Of a stretch of DNA of 64,000 nt, positions 12,041-22,657 are shown in pieces. Source of the DNA: Mytilus californianus (Eukaryota; Mollusca; Bivalvia; Mytilida; Mytilidae); contig NW_026262701.1 of the NCBI RefSeq assembly GCF_021869535.1, forward strand, positions 3,611,501 to 3,675,500, in the 5' to 3' direction. The notes beneath the pieces were generated by a model. It ran no database searches and was not told where the DNA came from. It saw only the letters and a list, made by a program, of their open reading frames with translations. Within the stretch, counting starts at the first letter, position 1. Every line of letters starts with the position of its first letter. The position numbers and the translations under genes were made by a program.

Positions 12041-12680
12041 AACTCCAAGGTAAATGCAGAAAGGGGAAGTCTATAAATTTGACAAACCAAACGTCCGACT
12101 ATATCAAACAATGGATCGACTGGAAAACAGCTGTTATATTTGGAAAAAGGAAGATGGAACCCTTCCAACTGTCATAAAGTGTTGTGCTCACCCGACTGTA
12201 ATTTCAAATACAAGCTACAATCCTCTACGTTAAATGCTAAATAGAGAGATCGTATGAAAAATGAGCCCCGATACGTAGCAAATATTCCCCCCATGAACTC
12301 TTTGGTTTCCATTGCAGCTTATTAATTATAGAATTCAAAGAGAACACCCTAAGTTCCAAACTGGGACCAATTCAGGAACCGGTCTCTTTGGTACATTCAA
12401 AGAAGACCCAATCTAATCTCTGTGGGAACACAGAAGAATATAACCCCAAATATAAGCTAGCGTACAATGTGGGGACATGTTCCATTTTCATCTTGCCATT
12501 TCCCGCCAAATGAGTTGGGCATACCCACTAACTGCCAAAGAAATTATCCTTGAACCCCAATTAAACGGATTGGTGCCACCTTTAAGTCTCAACTGAGTTT
12601 CACTGGTTATTAAAATAATCTCATTTATAACAGTTCTTGTAATTTCACTGAGGAAAAATAAGTGGTCCTTCTGGTGTCAT
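12041..12680. other. non-coding stretch beyond the 3' end of the DIRS-like element
   Basis: No coding potential is supported. The outer terminal repeats expected of a DIRS-like element may lie here, but I could not match them to the sequence above 16.95 kb. Confidence 0.35.
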
Positions 12681-12686
12681 GAATTT

Positions 12687-13255
12687 TTACAGTGCTCCTT
12701 GTAAATTATTCAGATAAATATCATTACCAATCTTTGATAAATGTGTTCCGTCATATCTAAGCAAATTACTTTCTTTAGCACATATGTTACTGTGCCTAAT
12801 TGCACATCCACCGATGCTCAGAACCAAGTTATTGACCCTGAGATTTACTCGTTTACGAGCCTTTTCAACAGCTTGACCACAATTGGCATTGTGCCAGTAC
12901 CGTCTCAATAATATGTCTGGCCATATTATTTTTAACGCTGGATATAATGCATGTAACCGAAGCAGGTCACATTCTATGTCACTGAATAATTTCCCTGATG
13001 TCAATATACCTAAATCATTAAACCCAAGTTGAATAACAAGGAAACTCGGAAGGGGGCGGTTAAGCAACCTTTGTTTAAAGACTCTATTTAAATCACCCCA
13101 TTTCATACCCCTTTGACCAGTCCAAACTATATAAGCAGCTGTATTATGTAGGCCAATGTGAAGTCCCCCAGGTCTAGATGTAGCTTCTTTATTTGCCCAA
13201 TATACTATGGATGATCCTATTAACCAAATTGTTTTGGCACCTACAATTAATGTAT
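12687..13255 (-). pseudogene. SGNH-hydrolase-like domain of a DIRS-like retrotransposon
   Basis: The minus-strand frame starts upstream of the first Met (13106). It shows a serine motif TIWLIGSSIVYWAN, then GQRGMKWGDL, then the block QLGFNDLG with the G..N..D residues, and DGTHLSKIGNDIY with the catalytic His, ending at a TGA/TAA-type stop at 12687. These are the blocks of SGNH/GDSL hydrolases. Such domains are known as an extra C-terminal or separate reading frame in some DIRS/Ngaro-type retrotransposons. Here the domain follows the tyrosine recombinase on the same strand. The frame is open over about 185 codons, so this is the best preserved part of the element. The enzyme's role in transposition is unknown. 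Confidence 0.75.
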
Positions 13256-13289
13256 GTATTATTTCAATGAGCTATTGCGGTGTTATATG

Positions 13290-14269
13290 TATAAGCTTAA
13301 ATGTTTAAACGGATGTATTTTGTGTAAGCATCCGATGTCCAACGACCCCATTTCTTTAATGTGTCCTTATCTACTCCTAGCTTTTTTTGCTTCAGTTGGT
13401 CCCCCGATTCTGAAAGAATGTGCTCTGAAATGTCCATTGACTTTGCAGAATGACAAACTCTTTTTTAAAATAGACGAAAATTGATTACGAGTAAGACTTG
13501 ATCCATCAAAATGTATGTATAAATTACTTCCGGGCGAAGGATATCGAATTTGCAAACATTTCTTAAGTAAGTGAATGGGACACACAGATTTATCGATTTG
13601 CTCACTAAAAATCAAAATTAAAGAAGAGTATAGTTGATCTGTTTTGGAACTACGTATACACAGGCGAAGCTCTTCCTTGTGGTCAGATTTGACAATTGAA
13701 ACGTCAGATATATGTGTATAACATTTGCCCCTAAATTAGTTTTACTTTCCGCAGCTATCTCACCAACGCAAAGTAAAGTGAAAAAACTTAGATTAAAAGC
13801 TGAAGCAAACATGGCTGATGCGTACGACGAAAAGCAGACCTGTTGAAGCGACCTGATTAATTTTTGTAATAAATCAATTTAAATCGGTACCCGCAAATCG
13901 GTTTTTTTTTTTATTTTACCTTTTTAAACCTTCTAATGTTTTCCCTTCTAAAAAGGATTTTGTACTATCTGTTAAATCTTGAATCTTATGTTGATAACTA
14001 ATTCTTGACATGTATGTTAAGACAGTAGAGGCTGACATACCCCTTAATTAAATGAAGGCGATGTAAAATATTAAATCGCTAAGTGGGGCTGGCCAAATAT
14101 CATGTATGTTGTATGTTGATCGAAAAGTTTTAAAGGACTCGACTGCCGTATTGTATGTTTTCCAGGTTTTTTGTGCCATAGCACTTGTAAGAAGATGGTT
14201 TAATTCGCTTTCTAAGGCGTCCACAGGTGGTCTGGAATCGCTGTTCTGTACTGATTTGTTTCTGGACAA
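13290..14269 (-). pseudogene. tyrosine recombinase of the DIRS-like retrotransposon, broken
   Basis: On the minus strand the pieces occur in order. First comes an N-terminal SAM-like core-binding segment (14269-14048: LNHLLTSAMAQKTWKTYNTA..). Then come the start of the catalytic domain (13812-13618: FNLSFFTLLCVGEIAAES) and the HxxR box HSFRIGG (about 13403-13421). Last, after a frameshift, is the active-site tyrosine segment GRWTSDAYTKYIR, with the Tyr codon at 13324-13326. The first catalytic Arg of the usual LLRxGE motif is Cys here. Several frameshifts and the Arg loss show that it is inactive. In DIRS-like elements this enzyme replaces the DDE integrase and inserts a circular DNA intermediate. 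Confidence 0.8.
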
Positions 14270-14274
14270 AGGTT

Positions 14275-14560
14275 AATGAACCGCTGATAATCACAACGGG
14301 ATAATGAATCGGCTATGATATTTATTTTACCAGGAATGTGTTCTGCTTTTAATACGATATTATATTTCAATGTGGAAAAAACTAGATTCCTGATAAGGGA
14401 CTTAATTCTATTCGACTTAGAAGTTCTCTTATGATAGTTACAACGGCCTCAGTATCCACAAAGAAAATGATTCGATTGTTTTTAAGATGTACTCCTCATA
14501 TATGAAGTGATATAACAACTGTGAAAAGTTCCAAGTACGTAATGTCCTTCAAGAAATCAT
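14275..14560 (-). pseudogene. RNase H region of the DIRS-like retrotransposon
   Basis: One minus-strand frame reads NRIIFFVDTEAVVTII, then ALEHIPGKIN-like residues, then IADSLSRCDYQRF. These are the 'VDN.a.v' and 'HIPG..N..AD.LSR' blocks of the RNase H/linker region of DIRS-like elements. It lies between RT and recombinase, as the family requires. The frame is not continuous with the RT. Confidence 0.7.
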
Positions 14561-14979
14561 GTTCTACCCATTATTTTGGCCAACAGTTTTGTGCCCATTT
14601 CCCATGAAGGTAAATGCCAAAACCTCTGTTTTGACCCCCGGCACTGTCTATAAACAGTCTGTAAACAGTTCAAGCGTATCGTTGGAAGTCCATAAACTAT
14701 CAATCATGATCGTGACTCCGTTATATTGGTCTAAAAAAGAGCTCCAAACTTTAATGTCTTCACACATGTTGCATGATACCCGTACCCTTTAGTGTTCTTT
14801 TCTTATGTTTCAAGTAGCATCTATTAATCTTCGGCAAAAAACCCTTCCAGGGGCGATAACTTGGCATGCAAAGTTTAACAACCCAATCAGGGACTGTAAC
14901 TGACGCAAGGTTACTTTTTTTGAATGATGAAACAGCTGCAAAGTTTGTTTTAAATTGGTCAGTTTATCCCCCAGGGAGC
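14561..14979 (-). pseudogene. degenerate RT-RNase H connection of the DIRS-like element
   Basis: This lies between the RT thumb and the RNase H blocks of the element. Frames are heavily broken and only short stretches are readable, so it is inferred from position. A forward open frame here has no independent support. Confidence 0.45.
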
Positions 14980-15655
14980 CTCATTTCCGTTTTTAAGGTA
15001 TCAAATTCAATACCTAAGAAGGTCAAAATTTCTGTGGGTTGAACGGTTTTGTCTTCGGCTAATGGAACCCCCCAAGCTGAACAAATTTCCTTGAACGTTT
15101 CAAGTGTTTTCTGACAAGTTGGACTATTTGCTTCGCCTCCAAAAAGGAAATCGTCTAGATAGTGAAGTATATTTGGATTTCCTCTGGTAAGTTCCGTAAA
15201 CCAATGAAGTGCTGTTGAGAACTTTTCAAAGAGTGAACAGCTGATTGAGGCTCCCTGTGCACGTGGTAAACAACGACAAAATAAAACTTGCCATCAAAAA
15301 TGAAACCCAACTGGTCAAAATCAGAAGGCGAAACCCTTAATAAACGAAACGTACTTTTAACGTCGGACTTTGAAAGTTTTCTGGCTATTCCTATATTTTG
15401 CACCAACCTAGGCGTCGTCAATACCCGAATACTGCACAGAGCAATATTTCTCATCTATAAAGTCATTCACAGAGTTATGTAGGGGATGGGAAAGATTATG
15501 AATTTTAACGATAATCCCCGTTCTTCTTTTGGGCCAAAAATATAGGAGAAATGCGTAGAGTTGGCGAATGGTGGGTGGTCAAAAGGACCTGCCATTTTAC
15601 CTAGAGTAATCTCTTTATTATTTTTGTCTCTTACAAAATCTGCATGTACAGTCAC
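14980..15655 (-). pseudogene. reverse transcriptase of the DIRS-like retrotransposon, broken
   Basis: Minus-strand blocks in order are AGPFDHPPF (15600 region), SKSDVKSTFRLLRVSPSDF with the first catalytic Asp (about 15380-15330), FIFDGKFYF, and LHYLDDFLFGGEANSPTC carrying the YLDD catalytic pair (about 15165-15120). They are followed by TFLGIEFDT. This is a typical DIRS/Ngaro RT rather than Gypsy or LINE. Frame changes between the blocks and a degenerate stretch after GPFDHPPF show decay. Confidence 0.8.
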
Positions 15656-16081
15656 ACTTTTGAATTGTTTGCATGAACAGGTAATCGTGAACCGGAATAT
15701 TGCAATTTGAAACCAAATCGAAGACCATTTATAAGTTCGTTTGCTGTTGCTTTTGGTGGATAAAATTTTAAAGATTCTTCTACTTCATACACACTAATAG
15801 GGGAGTATCCCAAAGAGTACAACTGGTAATCCTTACCTCTGTTTGCAGGCCCCAATAGGGTGGTTTCCAGAGCACCTGAAACATTTATTTTCAAACTTAC
15901 ATGCTGCCCTATAAGTACATCTGCCGAAGTTGTAACCTTTGCATGGTGCCGAGAATCTTTGTACCTGTTCCGATTTAGTATTTTGGACATACTGTGATCC
16001 CTTTTGACCCCCAAAAGAATGATAAGTATCTGAATGAACAAATCTCGGAGGAGTAGAGACGTACATTACCCACAGATCCAT
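15652..16081 (-). pseudogene. gag-like C-terminal part with CCCH/zinc-knuckle motif (DIRS-like)
   Basis: Two overlapping minus-strand frames cover this region. One contains CKGYNFGRCTYRAACKFENK followed by CFRCSGNHPIGAC, a Cys/His cluster like the zinc-binding end of DIRS-type gag. The other continues into a LINGLRFGFKLQYSG-like segment, typical of the start of the RT-bearing frame ('ELI.Gl..GF...y.G'). A frameshift separates them. Confidence 0.7.
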
Positions 16082-16387
16082 GTCCAGCTATGCCTAAGAT
16101 GATTGTGGACATCTAGCCTTACGAAGGCGGTATTGTTCATCATATATAGCCCAACCTGAGCCAAACCCTCTAGATGAAGCTAGTCGGACGTTTTACGTGT
16201 ATTTTAGGAACTCTTGACCTTTATTAGGCCATTTTTCTAGCATTATATCCATAAAGATGATGAAAGCAGATGTCCACACGTGCAAATTTGTAATGGTGCT
16301 CTGCTTTTGTGGAGTTATAATTAATAGTCCCCCTTTTACTAAAAGATCGCCATTTAAATGGGAGTCTGTGGCTAAATCTTTTGCAGA
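16082..16387 (-). pseudogene. degenerate middle of the DIRS-like gag
   Basis: Only short open segments are seen between the N-terminal gag block and the zinc motif. Assigned by position inside the element. Confidence 0.4.
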
Positions 16388-16943
16388 TTAAAGTAAAACA
16401 TTTAAATCAAGATATTCTCCGGCCCAAATTTTCTCCTTAATTTTAACCGGTATATGGGCACCTACAGGGTCAAAAACACTTGATGTGTACACTGGCGTTA
16501 CACTTTCGTGTACAATGTCTAAATTAAGACCCTGTGAATAACCCCTGTTACAATCACTTAAACCTGTTGTATTGTTAAACATACCGGTAGTAGCTGTATG
16601 TTGTCCTGGTACGTGGTTTTGGTCAATTCCAGCCATCTCCGGTTGGTCACTGGCCAAGAAAATACTGCCTAGAGCCGACTGCTGTCTTTAAAATGGTATC
16701 GGTATAGGTTCCTTCTCCGGCCCAAATCCCAATTGTTCTGGTAGTGGTAGGGTACTGTTTCTAATTTCTCTGCCTCTGGAATGGTAAAGTCATTCTTTGC
16801 GGTTCTGTTGGCGTTGTTGCATGGTATGTCGACAGATCCTCTCTCCTAGTTTGGTCTAACGTCGACTTTGTTTGTGTTTTCTTCTTTTTAGTTGGTGATT
16901 TTGATTTTCCAGTTGGTTTTCTGTGCCTGTTAGGTGGTTTCAT
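16388..16943 (-). pseudogene. gag-like N-terminal part of the DIRS-like retrotransposon
   Basis: The lower segment (16657-16388) ends in VGAHIPVKIKEKIWAGEYLD, a block I recognise from the gag-like frames of DIRS-type elements ('IP..ikekIw.gEyvdl'). The upper segment (16943-16761) is a Lys/Arg/Thr-rich basic start (KPPNRHRKPTGKSKSPTKK). The two are in different frames. This is the 5' end of the element; I found no terminal repeat beyond it. Confidence 0.65.
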
Positions 16944-16949
16944 GTTGAT

Positions 16950-17660
16950 TTTTAGCTAACTATGTTGGCAGCTTTTGCACTCGCCACTTGTTTAATAACG
17001 CATAAATCAATTCGGGAAGATATTTTCAGGTAAAAATGTGAATTAATATTGCTATATTTGAGTTTTAATTTTAGTTTATTTGGCGACTAATAAATCGTTG
17101 CATACTTTGTTCATAATATTAGTATAAATTTAACCAAAGTATTCAAAAATAAAATGCGCGTTCTGAATACCTACAGTTGTATGTACAATTAAACCAAACA
17201 AAGCCTACATTGACTATCGACTGAATGTAGACTTATTTCAACTACGTGTAAACATTTATTTTTAAAGCCAGTTGTATATATTGCTATCGTAAAACCGTCA
17301 TATTTCCAACCTTGGTCATTATGACCCTCTGGGAAAAAGTTTACCCATAACCTCAATTGAATTAATAGTTTCATATTTTCCATTTCAGAAATAATAATAT
17401 AATGATTAGAATAAATCATTCTGGTGTTTGATTACTTTTTGAAAAAAACTAATCTATAAGTTTTTTTCAGTTCAAAATTCATCACTCCCTGCTATAATGT
17501 AAAAAGAAGCATCGAAGTTCTTTTGTCCTTGATATTAAAATAAGAACGGCTTTTCCAACAATTAATGACGATCAAGAAACCCTTTATTTGAAATAAGTTC
17601 CTTTGCGGAAAGTAAAATCGATACCGATTTTTTTCTCATTGGATAGGAATTACATATATG
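16950..17660. other. AT-rich non-coding stretch
   Basis: Flanks the 5' end of the DIRS-like element. No gene recognised. Confidence 0.4.
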
Positions 17661-17664
17661 TAAC

Positions 17665-17905
17665 ACTCAGGAACGTGCTCATTCCAACAAACGTGTCCGA
17701 TTCCATCAAACGGGTCCATATGACGCCACTGAACTGTAAAACATGTCTAGTTGCTAACGGGCGCCAAAGCGTATCTTATTTATGAACGCCGAATTGTGTC
17801 CACTTTAAAAAAAATAATACCAACGTGTCCATATGAGGCCAAAACGTCTCCATTTTATGAACGCTCAATCGTGTCCATATTTATAAACACCCAAACGTGT
17901 CCACG
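17665..17905. repeat. degenerate short-motif array (ACGTGTCCATAT-like)
   Basis: The motif AACGTGTCC or a close variant recurs at about 17688, 17707 (acgggtccatatg), 17792 (attgtgtccac), 17820 (aacgtgtccatatg), 17843 (aacgtctccat), 17867 (atcgtgtccatat) and 17893 (aacgtgtccac). Spacings are irregular, mostly 20-30 bases, with 'atgaacgc' linkers. Confidence 0.65.
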
Positions 17906-18765
17906 GTTATTAAATAGTCATTTGACATTACATATGTTGTTCAAATACAAATCCAAATGATATCATTATAGGAACCTTAGTTTTTTTTTTGTTGTAAAAC
18001 CGGGACATTAACTCTTTGAAAGCCAAGACACCACTTCTGTCGGAAGCAGGTCGTGCGATACCCTCATATATTATTCAGATAGTTAGTCATCACCGGAGTA
18101 TATTAGTACAAAACAATTAACTTAGTAAACGATGAATTTTACTGTACAAAACTAATTTATTGTAATTTTTATGTTCACTCTAAATATGCATGACATATAC
18201 GCCACTGGACATTAAGCAATCAACAGTCAAGAGTAAATTTCGGTCGGAAAGCAAGCCCTTAGATATGACTGTTGTTACTATTTTTTAAAGACATCAATGG
18301 GACTGATATTAAAGACCTCCATTCTGAAGTTGCTTAATTTCGTGTAAAAATGAAATTGACGGCAATTTGGAAATTTTTCTGTTTTCTGTTTATTACTTGC
18401 CGTTGGAGTCATAAATTGATCTCTTTTTATCTCTTAAGAATGTGTCTTATTATAAAAGAAAATTTAACTGAAATTGGTCGTCCTCAAACAAATACGTTAA
18501 AGTTATGCAAAATTGACTGTTGATTTTTTTCTTCTGTTTTCAAAGATAAGCTAAAAAATATATATAACCTAGAGAAGTTAAAAAGTTATTACGTATCTCA
18601 AAGCTACAAAAATATTTCAGGTCTAACGTTCTGTCACCCCTTATTAAACACCGTTTGAATTAAATTCAAGAGGAAAGACATTGTTGACATTGTAGTTTTT
18701 TTGTTTTACACATCGATGTCATCATGCAAGTGAAAAGATATTTAGTGTGGTTTTTTTTGTGTTGA
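17906..18765. other. non-coding stretch, nothing recognised
   Basis: AT-rich; no supported gene or shared repeat. Confidence 0.4.
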
Positions 18766-18767
18766 AA

Positions 18768-19010
18768 AAGCAATGGCGAATACACCACTTTACGGTTATT
18801 GCAGCCATATTGAATAGGGAGCATATATTTTGGTTGGAGGGGAAACAGTAAGAAATTATGAGATAACCTATCCATGTTTCCAAGCAAATTGACTGTTATA
18901 ATGATGTTTTACCGTTTTTTTAAAGCATTTTTCACCTCAATTATAAAAATCTACCACCTATTCAATATGGTTGCAATAACCATGAAAGGGCCTATTCAGC
19001 TGTGATTTTA
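18768..19010. repeat. imperfect inverted repeat, arms about 50 bp
   Basis: The block around 18773-18822, read in reverse, gives CTATTCAATATGGCTGCAAT followed by AACC. The block at 18957-19000 gives the same with one C/T change. The arms are separated by about 130 bases. It looks like a MITE-type foldback element, but target-site duplications could not be fixed. Confidence 0.65.
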
Positions 19011-20640
19011 CTGGATTAATTATTCTCATGTACTTAAATGTTTGATGTTAACTGAAACAATAAGGTGAGGTAATGTTATACTGTCTATGCACAAGCTTGA
19101 ATTAGGATGACTGGAAAAACATTCATTGTTCATATTTAATTTTTTTTTGTGACGAAGGACTCCTGTAAAAGTTGATACAAATATGCCCCCTATTACATGT
19201 ACAATGGAAACATAAAAGTCTAGTTCTCTGACCTTAAGGCAATCTCTATCAGACTTGCATTTTAATCACTCTTATTGAATGCATTTTTATAATGTCATCA
19301 ACAGTGACATATCCTCGTCTCATGGGATTTCGTGCTATTAAGAATGCATTGTGACGTCACAATTTCCATTGAAAAAGCATGCATAGTACGAATTCATATG
19401 ACGTACGAAAACATATGATCTGACTATATTTGTGTTTCAAAATAAAAATAATTGAGCACTCAAAAACTTCACTGAAATGGGCCTAGTTATTTTTTTAAGT
19501 AGAAGAAAAAAATATGAGATCGAATCTTTCTCATTATTATTTATTCGTAAGTTCATGATTTACCATTTGAATTATTATCCATTAGTTTAGGCTTCTTGTT
19601 TACAATCTGAGTTCATTCAGAAGAACCTGTATGGAATTAGACTAAATGTAGAGTTGTTTAGTGTAATTGATAAACATACACACAGATTGCAATCAAATTT
19701 TCTTATATTTGAAATTATGAAGAATTTTCATTGAGATGATTTCGATTATGAATTTCTTTTAAACATATATTTAAAAAGTATTTTAAGGGAATTCAACATT
19801 AGATTTGCATATGACATTTTTACCTTGTCTAGTATTTATTCATATTTTGGCTAGCCCAAGCCTTTATGAAGTATAAATATATTTCTGTGTTGGTCTCATT
19901 CGGTTACAGCAGTAAAAATATATACTAAAATATAACTCATGGAATAACATATCATGTCCAAGAGTAACTTCAAAGCCCTATTTCAGTCCTGGAACTGTTT
20001 TAAAAATGATAAAAATGTTGACCTGAATGTGTTACATATATCTGTAGTATACATATATAAAATATGAGCTTATGGTGCTAAGTATATATACAATTAGAAA
20101 TAAGTTTGTTCTTGAAAAGTGTCAAAAACTGACGTAACTCGTAAATTACTATCGGAATCACTTCGTCAGAAATTTTGACAGATCTAAGGACACATTTGCG
20201 TATTACAGCATATTAAGTGGCACAAATTTAACAGACCAGTTCATAAAAAACCTCATCACATTATTTAAATTTAGCTGATTCCCAAGAAGTTAAGAAAGAA
20301 AAGTGTGAAGAAAATTTTTGTTTAAAATCCAAAGTAAAAATATTCATATTGATATAAAAAATAATAATAAAACTACTTAATTAAATTCTTAATGTGCCGT
20401 CATTTTTCTTATCTGGCGTTTGTATGCTTTTTATTGTCTCCCCTGTGACAAAAGTCGCAATATAATAGGATTACTATCCGGTGGCGGCGACGGCGATAAT
20501 TATTTGTATACAGCTCTATATTTAACTGTATGCAGATGCCTTATTTTACGCAGTTCCTGTCATATGTCCATGATGCTTTGGTTTCATTTTCATGGTTCAG
20601 TGACTGCTAAAAAAGTATATACTTTTTTGTCATGTGAGAT
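19011..20640. other. non-coding stretch
   Basis: No gene seen. It holds the CRE palindrome at 19348-19363. The stretch ends with 'ctatccggtggcggcgacgg', a block that recurs inverted at the far edge of the family E array at 58541. Confidence 0.4.
19348..19363. promoter_or_regulatory. 16-bp perfect palindrome with CRE core
   Basis: ATTGTGACGTCACAAT is perfectly self-complementary and centred on the TGACGTCA consensus of CREB/ATF factors. No gene start is nearby, so function is speculative. Confidence 0.5.
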
Positions 20641-20659
20641 ACTAATTATGAATAGTACA

Positions 20660-21380
20660 ATAGCTATATTTGGCATATATGTTATCCTTGCAAGGTCAAC
20701 ATATCCGCCAGACAGGGTCAACCTGACTTTGACTTCATTTCGTGGATCAGTTTTCGTGGTCAAGTCCGTATCTCAGATTCTTTAAACTATCTTTGGTATA
20801 TAGAATGTTTGTAGAGTTTTCGTGTCTATATTGTAGGTTTCATATGACCTTGACCTTAATTTCATAGTTCATTTGTCAATGTTAAATTTTCATGGTTGTG
20901 CAAGTTGATTTTTTCTATAAGCAAAAAGTAACTACATTTGTAAGTATGAAGTTATTGTAAGATGTACATGTCTGTCTGGCAGGGTTCATCTGATCTTGAC
21001 CTTATTTTCATTGTCCATTGGTAAATGTTTATTTTTCGTGGATATGTCTGTCTTTCAGATACTTTAAGCAATATGGAAACTATATTTGGTGTATTGAATG
21101 ACTCCATTGTGTACATGTTGTTCATTTGACCATGACCTTATATTCATAGTTCATTGGTTAATGTTTAGTTTTTGAAATTAAGTATATTTCTCGATCAGAT
21201 ACTATTAGCAATAAGCTCACTATATTTTGTGTATGATATGATTCAAATGTGTCCATATCTGTCTAGTAGAATTTATCTGACATTGACATCATTTACATTG
21301 ATAATGTTAAGTGTATGCTATACTGTAATATGTTTTTTTTCATTTTACAGACCTTTTATATCAGTTCAATTATGATACGT
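20660..21380 (-). repeat. family E tandem repeat array, reverse orientation
   Basis: Recurring blocks are the reverse complements of those at 52500-53060: 'tgtctg(t/g)cagg', 'tcatatgaccttgacctta' and 'ttcatagttcatt(t/g)gt(c/t)aatgtt'. About four diverged units are present. A forward frame of 121 codons at its left edge is repeat sequence. Confidence 0.75.
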
Positions 21381-21644
21381 AAAGCAGGCGAGACATGTCA
21401 GCGTCTGCATTCTTGTGAAGTTAATTTCAAATTTTTAAATATAAAAGGTTAAAACATGTTAAACGGCAATAAATAAACTTTTCATCACGGTTTTGACATA
21501 TATGGTACAAAGAATCAAGTTAATGTGTCTAGCCTATAACTATTCCTAGTACATACCTGTGTATTAAAGGCATAATACAAAACCTTGATATTTTATTTAT
21601 AATGTCTGTTTTGTTCACGCATCGTTGTAAATATAACGGAATTT
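21381..21644. other. non-coding spacer
   Basis: Nothing recognised. Confidence 0.4.
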
Positions 21645-21860
21645 GATGAGACTGTCGTACAAGTGAGAGGTTTAGCGCTATAAAACCAGGTTCAATCCAC
21701 CATTTTCTACATTTGAAAATGCCTGTACCAAGTCAGGAATATGACAGTTGTTGTCCATTCGTTTGATGTGTTTTGTCATTTGATTTTGCCATGTGATTAG
21801 GGACTTTCCGATTGAATTTTCCTCGGAGTTCAGTATTTTTGTGATTTTACTTTTTGATAA
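21645..21860 (-). repeat. interspersed repeat family B, reverse copy
   Basis: Reads 'tgtcgtacaagtgagaggttt', 'ctataaaaccagg', 'accaagtcaggaatatgacag' and 'gattagggactttccg', the exact reverse order of the forward family B copies. Confidence 0.9.
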
Positions 21861-22179
21861 ACACTTATTCAAAGTCTATGTGTTGATCTGATCCTAAGCT
21901 GTGAGAGTAATCTACGATGTCTGATTTTCATTTCCACATCGGTTCTACATTGATGAACGTATGTCATATTGCAATTGAACGCCATGAACAAACAATGAAA
22001 AGCTTCTAAAACAAAAAATGACCAAACGTACGGAACCTGTAAAACACCAAAAGATAGGTCAATATGATTAAAATCGTAATCCTTCATTGTCAGAGTTACG
22101 TTTAAAGATGGCAATTTTTGACCAAAAAAAAAAAACACAAAACCGGGGATGATCACAGGTGCTCCAGAAGGGTTAAAAG

Positions 22180-22425
22180 TAAAATAACAAAAATACCGAA
22201 CTACAAGGAAAAATTCAAAACGGAAAGTCCCTTATCAAAGAGCAAAATCAAAAGCTCAAACACATCAAACGAATAGAAAACAACTGTCATATTCCTGACT
22301 TGGTACAGGCATTTTCTTATGTAGAAAATGGTGGATTAAACCTTGTTTTATAGCTAGGTAAACCTTTCCTGTGTATTACAATCGCATAAAATTCCATTAT
22401 ATTGACAACAATGTGTAAACAAAAC
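22180..22425 (+). repeat. interspersed repeat family B
   Basis: Contains the family signature GGAAAGTCCCTTATCAAA and the block 'gtcatattcctgacttggtacaggcattt', and ends in 'ccattatattgacaacaatgtgt'. It abuts a reverse-transcriptase fragment, so one inserted into or truncated the other. Confidence 0.9.
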
Positions 22426-22530
22426 AAAACAGGTGCTGCTGGAATGTTGCTACATAGATATGGAAAGTTCACAATTGGGGAGCTGAAATTGTCTCTTTTG
22501 TCGTTTAGTGTTGTTATCTTACCTGTATAT
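22425..22530 (-). pseudogene. reverse-transcriptase fragment next to family B
   Basis: The minus-strand frame reads LNDKRDNFSSPIVNFPYL followed by CSNIPAAP, homologous to the 5165-5640 fragment. It is cut off on its 3' side exactly where the family B repeat begins. About 35 codons survive. Confidence 0.65.
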
Positions 22531-22640
22531 AGCGTAGTGCATAAAACTGTCAATTAAAAATGTCAGTGAGCAGATTCTAAAAAACACAAGCAAATATAGA
22601 GTCATAAAATTATCTTAAATAGACGAGTAATCATTAAGTA

Positions 22641-22657
22641 TTTTTGTTTCATTTCAG
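22641..22657 (+). other. candidate 3' splice site
   Basis: A pyrimidine-rich tract TTTTTGTTTCATTTCAG ends in CAG just before 22658. The 12 codons between it and the first ATG are open and encode RYWKDND-type residues that normally start the NTPase module. This supports splicing over initiation at 22694. Confidence 0.65.
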
